This document shows, in pieces, positions 40,387-49,116 of a DNA stretch of 64,000 nucleotides. The notes beneath the pieces are model-generated. The model ran no database searches and had not been told where the DNA came from. It saw only the letters and a list, made by a program, of their open reading frames with translations. Source of the stretch: Villigracilis sp024434165 (GTDB lineage Bacteria > Chloroflexota > Anaerolineae > Anaerolineales > Villigracilaceae); assembly GCA_030263665.1 (NCBI GenBank), contig SZPK01000030.1, positions 111,395 through 175,394 on the forward strand, in the 5' to 3' direction. The position numbers and the translations under genes were made by a program. Each line of letters starts with the position of its first letter. The first letter of the stretch is position 1.

Positions 40387-40771
40387 GGACTATCTCCCGT
40401 CCGCTGAGGATGGAGTGGCGACGGTATGGGTTACGAAGCGCTTCCTTTTCGACCAGGTCAACCTTGCGCTGGAACATGGCTTCGAGTTCTTCCTGCATTT
40501 TTATGAGATCCAAAAGACTCCAGCCTGAATTCGGCTGAAAACTGACCAGCACATCTACATCGCTGTCAGGGCGGAAATCCTCACGAATGACGGAACCGAA
40601 GAACGAAAATTCGGAAATTTTCCAGCGTTTGCAGAACGCGGCGATTTTTTTCGCGTCAAACGAGATTCGTTTTTTGAAGAGCGCAGGTTTCACGCTTCCG
40701 TGCTTCGCCACAGCATATCCGGTGGATGCTTCTTTTAATTTTCGAGGCTTGGAAGGAGATGTCTGTTTCAT
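40376..40771 (-). CDS. mntA: MntA-like nucleotidyltransferase antitoxin
   Basis: 131 residues with a basic N-terminal extension of about 35 residues. The catalytic GS-x10-D-x-D is 'FFGSVIREDFRPDSDVDVLV', near residue 58. It adenylylates HepT in characterised pairs. A TAAAAT (40781-40786) lies 9 nt before the ATG. Co-transcribed with hepT. Confidence 0.88.
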   Translation of the reverse strand: MKQTSPSKPRKLKEASTGYAVAKHGSVKPALFKKRISFDAKKIAAFCKRWKISEFSFFGSVIREDFRPDSDVDVLVSFQPNSGWSLLDLIKMQEELEAMFQRKVDLVEKEALRNPYRRHSILSGREIVHAT

Positions 40772-41079
40772 TGTGTTATTATTTTACATCAAAGCAACTC
40801 AACCATCACAAGATAAATATCGAACCAGTGTTTCGCCGGCACAACAACCCACATTCAAGGAGAACGTCTATCTCCGTTTTTTTCGGACTTGCTCGCCCCT
40901 CATAGACGAATCAAATGCTCCAAAATACCAACATGCGGAAAAGACAGAACGAAAAGAGGCAAAAGAAGTACTCCCGCAACAATACCCGCCACGCGCCAGT
41001 TTAGGCTCATGGTTCCATTATTCACGATTTACTTCGAGTATGCAACTGATACAAATCAGTTACAGATGGGGGATTAATG
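40772..41079. other. Intergenic stretch, no gene recognised
   Basis: 308 nt of lower GC between two minus-strand genes. It contains the mntA promoter at its left end and a weak hairpin (GGAGA / TCTCC followed by seven T residues, 40859-40883). The open frames here have no recognisable protein. Confidence 0.5.
40781..40786 (-). promoter_or_regulatory. -10 element, probably leaderless (mntA at 40771)
   Basis: Minus-strand TAAAAT, 9 nt from ATG 40769-40771. Confidence 0.45.
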
Positions 41080-41817
41080 CTAGTTATTTGTTGAAACATT
41101 TGCTCCAGGTATTATCTCATTGTAATCAACTGGATAAATGTCATCATTTTCAAATGTTTTCATTGCCTTCCTAAATTTCTCATCTTTAACAAGCTGATCA
41201 ATTAAGGGCCAATCCTCTGGTTTTAAGCTACCTAAAGTAAGCTGTACAACGATTCTCCTTGGACCTTCTGGATCGTCTATTACTTTGGAAAAATTCTTAT
41301 CCAATGGAAGATTTGAAGGGTGATACCCCGCGACAAACCACGGGAAGAAGCCGTTTGACCCGTCGGCATTTTTGATTTTCAAGATAAGCACATATTTTCC
41401 GTCTACCTGTACCGAGGCGACGGGGACACAGTTGACGACTCCACCTTCGTTACACACAAGAATAATTTGTTCCGGGTTATTCAGTGTTTCTGCTTGATAC
41501 TGCACGTCCACAGGCGTCACGCCGTCGGCGAATGTCGGTTCCGTTGCGGCAAGGTGGGGGATGATTGCATCAAAAATTTCCTGAACGCTTTTGATCTTCG
41601 TAAACTCCGCAAGTGTCGGTGCGATGCCGTGAACAAACTCAGGCGGCGCCTTCGTTGCGGTCGGCTCGGGGGTGGAAGATGGCGTGGGAGGAGGAGTGGG
41701 AGTCATGACAAATGATGTCATCGCAGCCTCGGCGCTTGGAGAAGCAGTTATTGGGGTCACGCCACACCCGTAGATAAACAGGATGCTCCCAGCCAAAATG
41801 GGAAGAATTTTTCTCAT
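41080..41817 (-). CDS. Putative lipoprotein of unknown function
   Basis: 245 residues from ATG 41815-41817, preceded by GGAGG. The signal peptide ends in the lipobox-like 'FIYGC' near residue 17, followed by a Pro/Thr/Ser linker typical of surface lipoproteins in this genome. The mature domain shows no motif that I know. Monocistronic. Confidence 0.65.
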   Translation of the reverse strand: MRKILPILAGSILFIYGCGVTPITASPSAEAAMTSFVMTPTPPPTPSSTPEPTATKAPPEFVHGIAPTLAEFTKIKSVQEIFDAIIPHLAATEPTFADGVTPVDVQYQAETLNNPEQIILVCNEGGVVNCVPVASVQVDGKYVLILKIKNADGSNGFFPWFVAGYHPSNLPLDKNFSKVIDDPEGPRRIVVQLTLGSLKPEDWPLIDQLVKDEKFRKAMKTFENDDIYPVDYNEIIPGANVSTNN

Positions 41818-41861
41818 GGCAACCTCCGTCAAATACTATTTCCCAATTCTCAAATCCGCCT

Positions 41862-41867
41862 TACAAT
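41862..41867 (+). promoter_or_regulatory. -10 element, probably leaderless (folC)
   Basis: TACAAT, 7 nt before ATG 41875. Confidence 0.5.
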
Positions 41868-41874
41868 CCTTATC

Positions 41875-43233
41875 ATGGACATCGAAACCCGATACAACCA
41901 AGCCCTGGACTATCTGTACTCTTTCGTGGATTACAGCCTGAAACATTCCTCGGAACTGGCGAAGGCAGACTTCAACCTCGACCGCATGTTCGCGCTGATG
42001 GAGTCGCTGGGGAATCCACAGGCGAAATATCCCATCATCCACGTGGCGGGGACGAAGGGGAAAGGTTCGGTCTCAGCGATGTGCGCGGCGGGACTAAAGG
42101 CGGCGGGATACAAAGTTGGGCTTTATACCTCGCCGCACCTGCTGGATTACACCGAGCGGATTCAGGTCAACGGCGAGCCGATTTCGCACGAGCAGTTGGT
42201 GGATTTGGTGGAGGAAATCAAGCCGCACGTGGCGAAGATCGAAAAACTGACCACGTTCGAGATCACCACCGCGCTGGCGTTCATGGCGTTTGCAAAATTC
42301 GGCGTAAATGCGGCGGTTTTTGAAGTGGGCTTGGGCGGCAGGCTGGATGCGACCAACGTGGTCATGCCGAAGGTTTCGGTCATCACATCGCTTTCCTACG
42401 ACCACATGGCGGTGCTGGGAAACACGCTCGCGCTCATTGCAGGGGAGAAGGCGGGCATCATCAAGGAAGGCGTGCCGGTGGTTTCCTCTCCGCAAATGGA
42501 GGAAGCGCTCGAAGTTCTCCTGCGCGCAGCCAAATCAAAGAATTGTGAGTTTACGCTGGTTGGAAGAGATGTGAAATTCAATTTGATCGAAACATCTTTG
42601 AGTGGGCAGAAATTGACAATAGACGGTGGACGACAGACGATGGATGATGGGCGGTACATGGTCCATGGTCAATCGTCCATCGTCGAATTATTCATCCCTT
42701 TGCTTGGAAAACATCAGGTCGAAAACGCCGCCACCGCCTACGCAGCATTGAAGGTCAGCGGAATTCCCATCACGGACGAGCAGATTCAAAATGGATTTTC
42801 TCAGGTACAATGGCGCGCCCGCTTCGAGATTGCCCGCCTCGACCCGCCTGTGATATTTGATTCTGCCCATAATCAGGATTCGTTCGCCAAGCTGCGCGAC
42901 ACGCTGGAGACGTATTTCCCCGGCAAGCCCGTCTATCTCATCTTCGGCGCGTCGGAGGACAAGAACATCCCCGGCATGTTCGCAGAGATGAAACCGAAGA
43001 TCAAGAAACTCATCATCACACGCGCCGACCATCCGCGCGCTTTGAGCGTGGAGCATATTCAGGGTCTCGCCGGGCAGGCTGGGCTGGAGTCGGAGGCGGC
43101 GGTTCCCGTCAGCGAGGCGCTGCGGCGCGCGTTGGAATTGTCCGCGAAAGATGGTAGCATTGTATTATCCGCCGGTTCGATGTTCGTGACGGCGGAAGTC
43201 ATGAGAGAGTTTGAGTCATTGCGGGGAGGGTGA
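41875..43233 (+). CDS. folC: Bifunctional folylpolyglutamate/dihydrofolate synthase
   Basis: 452 residues. Mur ligase family; it adds glutamate to folates. 'HVAGTKGKGSVSAMCAAGL' near residue 55 is the P-loop, 'VGLYTSPHL' and 'EVGLGGRLDATNV' are conserved, and 'FDSAHNQDSF' is the C-terminal domain marker. Residues about 248-270 ('GGRQTMDDGRYMVHGQSSIV') are a translated inverted heptamer array. The last codons come from a CATTGCGAG element. Confidence 0.94.
   Translation: MDIETRYNQALDYLYSFVDYSLKHSSELAKADFNLDRMFALMESLGNPQAKYPIIHVAGTKGKGSVSAMCAAGLKAAGYKVGLYTSPHLLDYTERIQVNGEPISHEQLVDLVEEIKPHVAKIEKLTTFEITTALAFMAFAKFGVNAAVFEVGLGGRLDATNVVMPKVSVITSLSYDHMAVLGNTLALIAGEKAGIIKEGVPVVSSPQMEEALEVLLRAAKSKNCEFTLVGRDVKFNLIETSLSGQKLTIDGGRQTMDDGRYMVHGQSSIVELFIPLLGKHQVENAATAYAALKVSGIPITDEQIQNGFSQVQWRARFEIARLDPPVIFDSAHNQDSFAKLRDTLETYFPGKPVYLIFGASEDKNIPGMFAEMKPKIKKLIITRADHPRALSVEHIQGLAGQAGLESEAAVPVSEALRRALELSAKDGSIVLSAGSMFVTAEVMREFESLRGG
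42615..42686. repeat. Inverted heptamer array inside folC
   Basis: GACGATG-type words (period 7) followed by CATCGTC-type words in reverse complement. It lies in frame within folC, in the inter-domain region. Confidence 0.85.
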
Positions 43234-43330
43234 TCTTCCCGACGACCCTTGCACCGCCCGCAAGGGCAGGTGAGCAATCTCATGATTTGTATGCGAGATT
43301 GCTTCGCCGAAGAGCGCGGCTCGCAATGAC
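43215..43330. repeat. CATTGCGAG inverted-repeat element, copy 4
   Basis: Begins GTCATTGCGGGGAGG and ends GCTCGCAATGAC, with GAGCAATCTCA / GAGATTGCTTCG arms. It covers the folC stop codon and the gap before lon. Confidence 0.85.
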
Positions 43331-43342
43331 AGAGGATTTTAA

Positions 43343-45811
43343 ATGAGTCAACCAAACTGGACCGAAGAAGATAATTTCGACCTGACGCTTTCCCAGCGCA
43401 CGGAGGAACTGTACCGTATCCCGAACATGGAGCCGAAAGCCGACGGCTTGATCGAGGCGGTGGTGCTGCCGCTGCGCGATATGGTGATTTTCCCGCGCAT
43501 GGTTTCGCCGATCTTTATCGGGCGCGAGGCGTCGCTGTTGGCGTTGGAGGAGGCGCAGGTCAAGGAACAGACGGTCATCGGGCTGACCCAGCGCGACCCG
43601 GATGTGGACGACCCCGGCGTGGAGGATTTCCTGCCCATCGGCGTGGAGATGGCGGTGGGGCGCCTGTTGACCATGCCCGACGGTTCACGCTCGGCGCTGG
43701 TACAGGGACGCCGCCGCGTGGAGATCGTGGAGTTCACCCGCCTCAAGCCGTACATCAAAGCGCGCGCGCGCATCGTCCATGAACCGACGACGGCAGACCG
43801 CCAGACACAGGCGTTGATGCGCTCGGTGTTGAATCTGTTCGAGCGCTGCATCCAGCTGGACCGCTCGATTCCCGAAGAGTCGCACGTCTTCGCATTGAAC
43901 ATCTCCGAACCCGGCTGGCTGGCGGATATGGTCGCCACGTCGCTGGCGTTGACCTATGAAGCCAAACTGCGCCTGCTGCTGCTGCTCGACCCGAAGGCGC
44001 GCCTGAGCCAGTTGAACAACCTGCTGGCGCAGGAAGTGGACGTGCTCGAACTGGAGGACGAAATCCACGCGCGCGTGCAGAACGAGGTGGATAAAAGCCA
44101 GCGCGAGTTTTACCTGCGCGAGCAGATGAAGCAGATTCAAAACGAACTGGGCGAAGGCGATATCTTCACCCGCGATGCGCTGGATTTGAAAAAGAAGGTC
44201 GAAGCCGCGGCGCTGCCCGAAGAGGCAAAGAGGGTGGCATTGAAGGAGGTGGAGCGTCTCAACCAGATGCCCCCGATGGCGCCTGAGGTGGGTATCATCC
44301 GCACGTACATTGACTGGATTCTGGAACTGCCCTGGAACAACCCCACGCCGGATAATCTCGACGTCCGGCACGCGGCGAAAATTCTGGAGCGCGATCACTT
44401 CGGTTTGAAAAAAGCCAAGGAGCGCATCCTCGAATACATTGCGGTGCGCTCGCTCAAACCCAAAAAGGAACGCCAGCCGATCCTGTGTTTCGTCGGTCCG
44501 CCCGGCGTGGGCAAGACCTCGCTCGGGCGTTCGATTGCCGATGCGCTTGGACGCAAGTTCGTGCGCGTCTCGCTGGGCGGCGTGCGGGATGAAGCGGAAA
44601 TTCGCGGACACCGCCGCACCTACATCGGCGCGCTGCCCGGGCGCATCATCCAGACGATGAAGCGGGCAGGCACGTCCAATCCGCTTTTCATGCTGGATGA
44701 GATTGACAAACTGTATTCCGACTTCCGCGGCGACCCGGCTTCAGCGATGCTGGAAGTGCTCGACCCGGAACAAAACCATTCCTTCAGCGACCATTACCTC
44801 GAACTGCCGTTCGATCTCTCGAAGGTCATGTTCGTGACGACGGCGAACTCGCTGGGAACCATCCCGCCGCCGCTGCTCGACCGCATGGAAGTCATCGAGT
44901 TTCCCGGCTACATCGAAGAGGAAAAGATCGAGATCGCCAACCGCTACCTCATTCCGCGCCAGATCGAAGAGAACGGCATCGAAGAACTCGGTCTGACGCT
45001 CGAACCCGCCGCGCTCCAGCGTATCATCCGCGAATACACCTACGAAGCGGGGGTTCGCAGCCTCGAACGCGAAATTGGGCGCGTGTGCCGCAAAGTGGCG
45101 CGCCTCAAAGCGGAAGGGAAGAAGTACCCCACTTCCATTTCACCCGACATGATCGAGAAATTGCTCGGTCCGCAGCAGGTCTTCCCGCCCGAAGCGGAGC
45201 GGCAGGATGAAGTGGGCGTTGCCACCAGCCTGGCATGGACGGAAACCGGCGGCGAGATCATGCCGGTGGAGGTCGCCATCATCGAAGGCAAGGGCGGTTT
45301 GCAGATGACCGGTCAAATGGGCGAGGTGATGCAGGAATCTGCGCAGGCGGCGATGACCTACATCAAGTCCCGCGCCGCGGCGCTGAAAATCGAAATGGAC
45401 GTCTTCGAGCGTTTCGACATCCACATCCACATGCCGGAAGGCGGCATCCCGAAGGATGGACCGTCGGCGGGCATCACGATGGCGACGGCGATCATCTCCG
45501 CGCTCACGGGTCGTCCCGCCTTCAAACACGTCGGCATGACGGGAGAGATCACCCTGCGCGGGCGAGTCCTGCCCATTGGCGGGGTGCGTGAAAAGGTGCT
45601 TGCCGCGCATCGCGCCGGACTGAAAACGGTCATCCTGCCGGAGAAGAATCTCAAGGATTTGGTGGACCTGCCCCGCACGGCAAAATCCGAACTCAAGATC
45701 GTCCCGGTCAAACACATGGACGAAGTGCTGGATATTGCGCTTGGAAAACAGCCCATCATCGAGCCGCCAAGACCGAAGAAGCAGCCGAAGGACGATGGTC
45801 AGGAAGAGTGA
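43343..45811 (+). CDS. lon: ATP-dependent protease La (Lon)
   Basis: 822 residues in the cytosol. The N-terminal substrate-binding domain starts near residue 38 ('AVVLPLRDMVIFPRMVSPIF'). AAA+ module: Walker A 'GPPGVGKTS' near 385, Walker B 'NPLFMLDEIDK' near 447. Protease domain with the Ser-Lys dyad: Ser in 'PKDGPSAGIT' near 707 and Lys in the 'REKVLAAHRAG' region near 750. GAGGA precedes the ATG. Full length and intact. Confidence 0.97.
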   Translation: MSQPNWTEEDNFDLTLSQRTEELYRIPNMEPKADGLIEAVVLPLRDMVIFPRMVSPIFIGREASLLALEEAQVKEQTVIGLTQRDPDVDDPGVEDFLPIGVEMAVGRLLTMPDGSRSALVQGRRRVEIVEFTRLKPYIKARARIVHEPTTADRQTQALMRSVLNLFERCIQLDRSIPEESHVFALNISEPGWLADMVATSLALTYEAKLRLLLLLDPKARLSQLNNLLAQEVDVLELEDEIHARVQNEVDKSQREFYLREQMKQIQNELGEGDIFTRDALDLKKKVEAAALPEEAKRVALKEVERLNQMPPMAPEVGIIRTYIDWILELPWNNPTPDNLDVRHAAKILERDHFGLKKAKERILEYIAVRSLKPKKERQPILCFVGPPGVGKTSLGRSIADALGRKFVRVSLGGVRDEAEIRGHRRTYIGALPGRIIQTMKRAGTSNPLFMLDEIDKLYSDFRGDPASAMLEVLDPEQNHSFSDHYLELPFDLSKVMFVTTANSLGTIPPPLLDRMEVIEFPGYIEEEKIEIANRYLIPRQIEENGIEELGLTLEPAALQRIIREYTYEAGVRSLEREIGRVCRKVARLKAEGKKYPTSISPDMIEKLLGPQQVFPPEAERQDEVGVATSLAWTETGGEIMPVEVAIIEGKGGLQMTGQMGEVMQESAQAAMTYIKSRAAALKIEMDVFERFDIHIHMPEGGIPKDGPSAGITMATAIISALTGRPAFKHVGMTGEITLRGRVLPIGGVREKVLAAHRAGLKTVILPEKNLKDLVDLPRTAKSELKIVPVKHMDEVLDIALGKQPIIEPPRPKKQPKDDGQEE

Positions 45812-45816
45812 GAAGG

Positions 45817-45822
45817 TATAAT
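45817..45822 (+). promoter_or_regulatory. -10 element of the VapBC module
   Basis: TATAAT, 18 nt before ATG 45841, with GAGGT between them. Confidence 0.5.
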
Positions 45823-45840
45823 TGTGCTGTCGAGGTCCGC

Positions 45841-46050
45841 ATGGAACGAATTACCATTCAAGTAAGCAATAGACGCAAGGCGCGATTGTTGAGGGATTTT
45901 CTAAAATCCCTTGATTACGTTGAGAACGTTTCTCTTTCCGGTTTCCTCTAAGGGAAAAAAAGCCGATTTTTTTGCAATGGCGGGGATTTGGGCGAATCGG
46001 GATATATCGTTGAAAAAATCCGGCAAACTGCCTGGCCCGGATGGGTATGA
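45841..46050 (+). pseudogene. vapB: VapB-like antitoxin with frameshifts
   Basis: ATG 45841 gives 'MERITIQVSNRRKARLLRDF' then 'LKSLDYVEN' before the frame ends at TAA 45949. The usual remainder appears in other frames: 'DFFAMAGIWANRDISLKK' and then 'IRQTAWPGW'. Two single-base indels, one near 45935 and one in the A6 run near 46013, are needed to join them. It sits directly before the damaged PIN gene. Confidence 0.75.
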
Positions 46051-46419
46051 TCCTTTGCGACACGAATGTAATGATTGAATTTTATAAAGGAAACGCCGAT
46101 GTCAAGGAAACCTTCGGGGAAATTGGCGTTCCGAATTTGGCGATCAGCGTGATTACGGCAGGCGAACTGCTTTATGGCGCCCACGATAAGCGCGAATTGC
46201 GGAAACTGAAAGAACACATCTCTCTTATACAACACTTGCCTGTTGATAATGAGATTTCGGAATTGTATTTGGATTTGGCTGAAAAATACACCCCCGAGTC
46301 ATCGTCTCACAGTGCCAGATGCTTTGATCGCCGCAACCGCTATTCGGTTTGATATCCCGCTATACACGTTGAATATCAAGGATTTTCGTTACACTTCTGG
46401 TTTGGCGATTTTTTTCTAA
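46047..46419 (+). pseudogene. vapC: VapC-like PIN-domain toxin with frameshift
   Basis: ATG 46047: 'MILCDTNVMIEFYKGN' has the first PIN Asp, and 'VITAGELLYGA' has the Glu. The frame is lost at a run of five C residues (46291-46295). With four C residues the family sequence continues as 'SHRLTVPDALIAATAI' (third and fourth acidic sites), then 'FDIPLYTLNIKDFRYTSGLA' to TAA 46417. So the whole PIN domain is still readable but split. As written, the product lacks half of its active site. Confidence 0.8.
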
Positions 46420-46478
46420 AAGAGAAAGGCACAAGTTCCCGAACGCAAGACGCCATCCGCGTTTTGCGTTTTTCGTTT

Positions 46479-46484
46479 TACAAT
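46479..46484 (+). promoter_or_regulatory. -10 element, probably leaderless (SDR)
   Basis: TACAAT, 8 nt before ATG 46493. It fixes the SDR start at 46493 rather than the TTG at 46484. Confidence 0.5.
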
Positions 46485-46492
46485 TGCCTGCG

Positions 46493-47314
46493 ATGAACCT
46501 CTTTCCCGTCCCTCTCGAAAACAAAGTCGTTCTCATCACCGGCGCCTCCTCCGGTTTCGGTGAGGATGCCGCCTGGCTGTTCGCGGAAGAAGGCTGCAAG
46601 GTCGTCCTGGCTGCCCGCCGTATAGACCGCCTGCGCCGTCTTGCCTCCAAGATTCAGGATGCCGGAGGCGAAGCCATCGCCGTGCCGGTGGATATCGTCA
46701 ATCCCGACGATGTGGATAACATGGTCAAATCCGCCATTGACCTGTACGACCGCATTGACATCCTCTTCAACAATGCGGGCATCGGGCGCGTGGGCTGGTT
46801 CGAGGAACATTCCGTCGAGCGCGATATTGACCTCCTGATTCGCGTCAACCTGATCGGCATGATGCAGGTCACACGCATGGTCCTCCCGCACATGATCGCC
46901 CGCCGCGAAGGACACATCATCAACATGATTTCTGTTGCAGGCTTGATCTCCCCGCCGCTTATCTCCAGTTATTCCGCCAGCAAATTCGGCGCGCGCGCCT
47001 TCACCGATTCGCTCCGCCGCGAAGTCGCTCCCTTCGGCATCAAGGTCAGCGGCATTTACCCCGGTCCTGCCTCCACCGAGTTTGGAAGCCACATCGGAAG
47101 AAACGCTGCCTATCAATCCATCCGCAACGCGCTCAATATCCGCATGTCATCCGATTACGTTGCCCGCCGCATATTGGACGTTGCCCGCCGCCCGCGCCGC
47201 AGCCTGGTCATTCCCTGGTGGTTTCGCATCGTCACCACCTTCGACATGCTCTTTCCCGTCGTTGTGGATTGGATATTATTTCTCTTCTCGAAGATCAAAC
47301 ATAAAACGGATTAG
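46493..47314 (+). CDS. Short-chain dehydrogenase/reductase
   Basis: 273 residues. Classical SDR: 'TGASSGFG' near residue 17 for the cofactor, 'NNAGIG' near 91, catalytic Ser in 'ISVAG' and 'YSASK' near 160. A basic, hydrophobic C-terminus ('FPVVVDWILFLFSKIKHK') may attach it to the membrane, as in some lipid-active SDRs. The substrate is unknown. It is followed by the M24 peptidase gene 81 nt downstream. Confidence 0.9.
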   Translation: MNLFPVPLENKVVLITGASSGFGEDAAWLFAEEGCKVVLAARRIDRLRRLASKIQDAGGEAIAVPVDIVNPDDVDNMVKSAIDLYDRIDILFNNAGIGRVGWFEEHSVERDIDLLIRVNLIGMMQVTRMVLPHMIARREGHIINMISVAGLISPPLISSYSASKFGARAFTDSLRREVAPFGIKVSGIYPGPASTEFGSHIGRNAAYQSIRNALNIRMSSDYVARRILDVARRPRRSLVIPWWFRIVTTFDMLFPVVVDWILFLFSKIKHKTD

Positions 47315-47395
47315 AAAACATGAGGTCAGCCGGCTGGCTGGCGTATTACGGAAGCAAATGCCCCGACTCAAAACAGGACAAAACAGGAGACCATT

Positions 47396-48505
47396 GTGAT
47401 CAAAACCCGCCTCGAAAAACTCACCGCCTCACTGCGGACCTCAGGACTGGATGCTGTTATTCTGAATCCGGGTCCTACCCTGAAGTATCTCAGCGGGCTG
47501 AACTTCCATTTGATGGAACGTCCAGTCGTGCTGTTCATTGCGCCGGGGAAAGACCCCGTGCTGGTGCTGCCGGAACTCGAACTCCCCAAAGTGGACCTGT
47601 TCCCATACAAGGTGCAGGCGTTCGCGTATGGCGAGAATCCCTCCGGGTGGGATGACGCTTTCAGAAAAGCCGCGCAGGCTCTCGGTCTGGATGGGAAGCG
47701 CATCGGCGTCGAGCCGCGTCAGCTGCGGTTGATGGAATTCCGTCACGTCAAGGCGGGCGCGCCCGAAGCGGACTATCCCGATGCGTCTGATGTGCTTGCT
47801 GAATTGCGTTTGCGAAAAGATAAAGCCGAAGTGGATGCCATGCGTCGAGCCGTGAAGATTGCCCAGGATGCGCTCGAAGAGACCATTCCACAGATCAAGA
47901 TCGGCATGACCGAAAAAGAAGCCGCAGCCGAGTTGGTGATGCAGTTGCTGCGGCATGGCTCTGATTCCGAATTTCCTTTTACGCCCATCGTCTCCGCCGG
48001 ACCGAACGCTGCCAACCCGCACGCCTCGCCGACGGAGAGAAAGATTCAAGCAGGCGACCTGCTCGTGGTGGATTGGGGCGCGGCGCACGAAGGCTACATC
48101 TCCGACCTGACACGCACCTTCGCAGTGGGCGAGGTGGATGAGGAATATAAGAAGATTCACAAAATCGTCCAGGAGGCGAACGCCGCCGGGCGCGCCGCCG
48201 CCAAACCGGGCGTCCCATGTGCGAACGTGGATAAAGCCGCGCGCGAGGTCATCGAAAAATCGGGCTATGGAAAATACTTTACGCACCGCACCGGTCACGG
48301 CATCGGCATGGAGGGACACGAAGCGCCCTATATGCGCGGCGATAACATGCAGCCGCTCGAACCCGGCATGACATTTACCGTCGAGCCGGGCATTTACCTT
48401 CCCGGACGCAACGGCGTGAGGATCGAAGATAACCTGGTGATCACGGAAGCCGGCGCGGAAAGTCTCTCCGACATGCCGCGGGAGATTCGGGTGGTGGGCG
48501 GGTAA
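47396..48505 (+). CDS. M24 family Xaa-Pro dipeptidase/aminopeptidase
   Basis: 369 residues from GTG 47396 with AGGAGA upstream. Creatinase-type N-terminal domain (to about 135), then the pita-bread catalytic domain. Dinuclear metal ligands are visible: Asp in 'VVDWGA', Asp in 'YISDLTRTF', His in 'HRTGHGIGMEGHE', Glu in 'FTVEPGIY' and Glu in 'GVRIEDNL'. It cleaves peptides before proline in the cytosol. Confidence 0.93.
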   Translation: MIKTRLEKLTASLRTSGLDAVILNPGPTLKYLSGLNFHLMERPVVLFIAPGKDPVLVLPELELPKVDLFPYKVQAFAYGENPSGWDDAFRKAAQALGLDGKRIGVEPRQLRLMEFRHVKAGAPEADYPDASDVLAELRLRKDKAEVDAMRRAVKIAQDALEETIPQIKIGMTEKEAAAELVMQLLRHGSDSEFPFTPIVSAGPNAANPHASPTERKIQAGDLLVVDWGAAHEGYISDLTRTFAVGEVDEEYKKIHKIVQEANAAGRAAAKPGVPCANVDKAAREVIEKSGYGKYFTHRTGHGIGMEGHEAPYMRGDNMQPLEPGMTFTVEPGIYLPGRNGVRIEDNLVITEAGAESLSDMPREIRVVGG

Positions 48506-48959
48506 CCCGTGAATATTATCTGAAACGATCGTCCCGAAGGCGTTTTGAACGAAGGACGAATATCAACCTTCGGGACGGCTCGAACGACGAACAACTCTGG
48601 CAGAGACCCGCGTTAAAAATGTGGAGCATCGGCGGGATTCTCCTCAAACTCCAGCGAGTGCCCTGCGTCCAAAAGACCGGGTGATCGCGGGTTTTCGGAC
48701 GCGTAATTGCTTGACACATTATTTCCCTTGGAAGATTCAAAAGAAGCATGGATTACTTGCTGATGTTGCGCGGCAGGGGCGACCCTTTCTTACAGATGGG
48801 CTGCCTGTTTTGCCCAAACGGGTCGCCCCTATGGTGAGTTACTTACTCACCTACGCAGTAAACCGCCAAGACGCCATGTCGCCAAGTTTTTTTACGCCTT
48901 TTACTCTTCTCTTGGCGGTAAAAAAGGGTTTAACTGCGTAACGTCAGTTACTTACTTTA
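48506..48959. other. Repeat-rich intergenic region
   Basis: It contains an inverted repeat GTCCCGAAGG (48531-48540) / CCTTCGGGAC (48567-48576) and a second one, ACCGCCAAGA (48862-48871) / TCTTGGCGGT (48910-48919), extended by TACGCAGT / ACTGCGTA. No gene is recognised. It ends at the target-site duplication of the MITE-like element. Confidence 0.6.
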
Positions 48960-49112
48960 ACCCGAGTTGCCACCTTCCAATAGATTTTCTAGGTTCCCCG
49001 CCCAAAGCCCTCACCCTGCCCTCTCCCATCGGGAGAGGGGGAAGTCATCCCAGAAAATATAACCTTGTTTGGGGTGAGGGAAGCCTCTTGAAACCAAGGC
49101 AGCAACTTGGGT
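48960..49112. mobile_element. MITE-like element with 7-bp target-site duplication
   Basis: 153 bp. The left end ACCCGAGTTGCCACCTT and the right end (reverse complement ACCCAAGTTGCTGCCTT) match at 14 of 17 positions. It is flanked by a perfect direct repeat TACTTTA (48953-48959 and 49113-49119). The interior holds a CTCTCCCATCGGGAGAG hairpin. It encodes no transposase. A second copy begins at 63904. The right TSD contains the stop codon of the ABC permease gene. Confidence 0.8.
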
Positions 49113-49116
49113 TACT

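Noticed and set aside
40587..41174. A 195-codon plus-strand frame covering the gap before the lipoprotein
   Set aside because: Starts inside mntA on the opposite strand, has no ribosome-binding site and no recognisable domain.
46289..46302. Programmed ribosomal frameshift in vapC
   Set aside because: A plain C5 run without a known slippery heptamer or downstream structure; a simple indel fits better, particularly since vapB is shifted as well.
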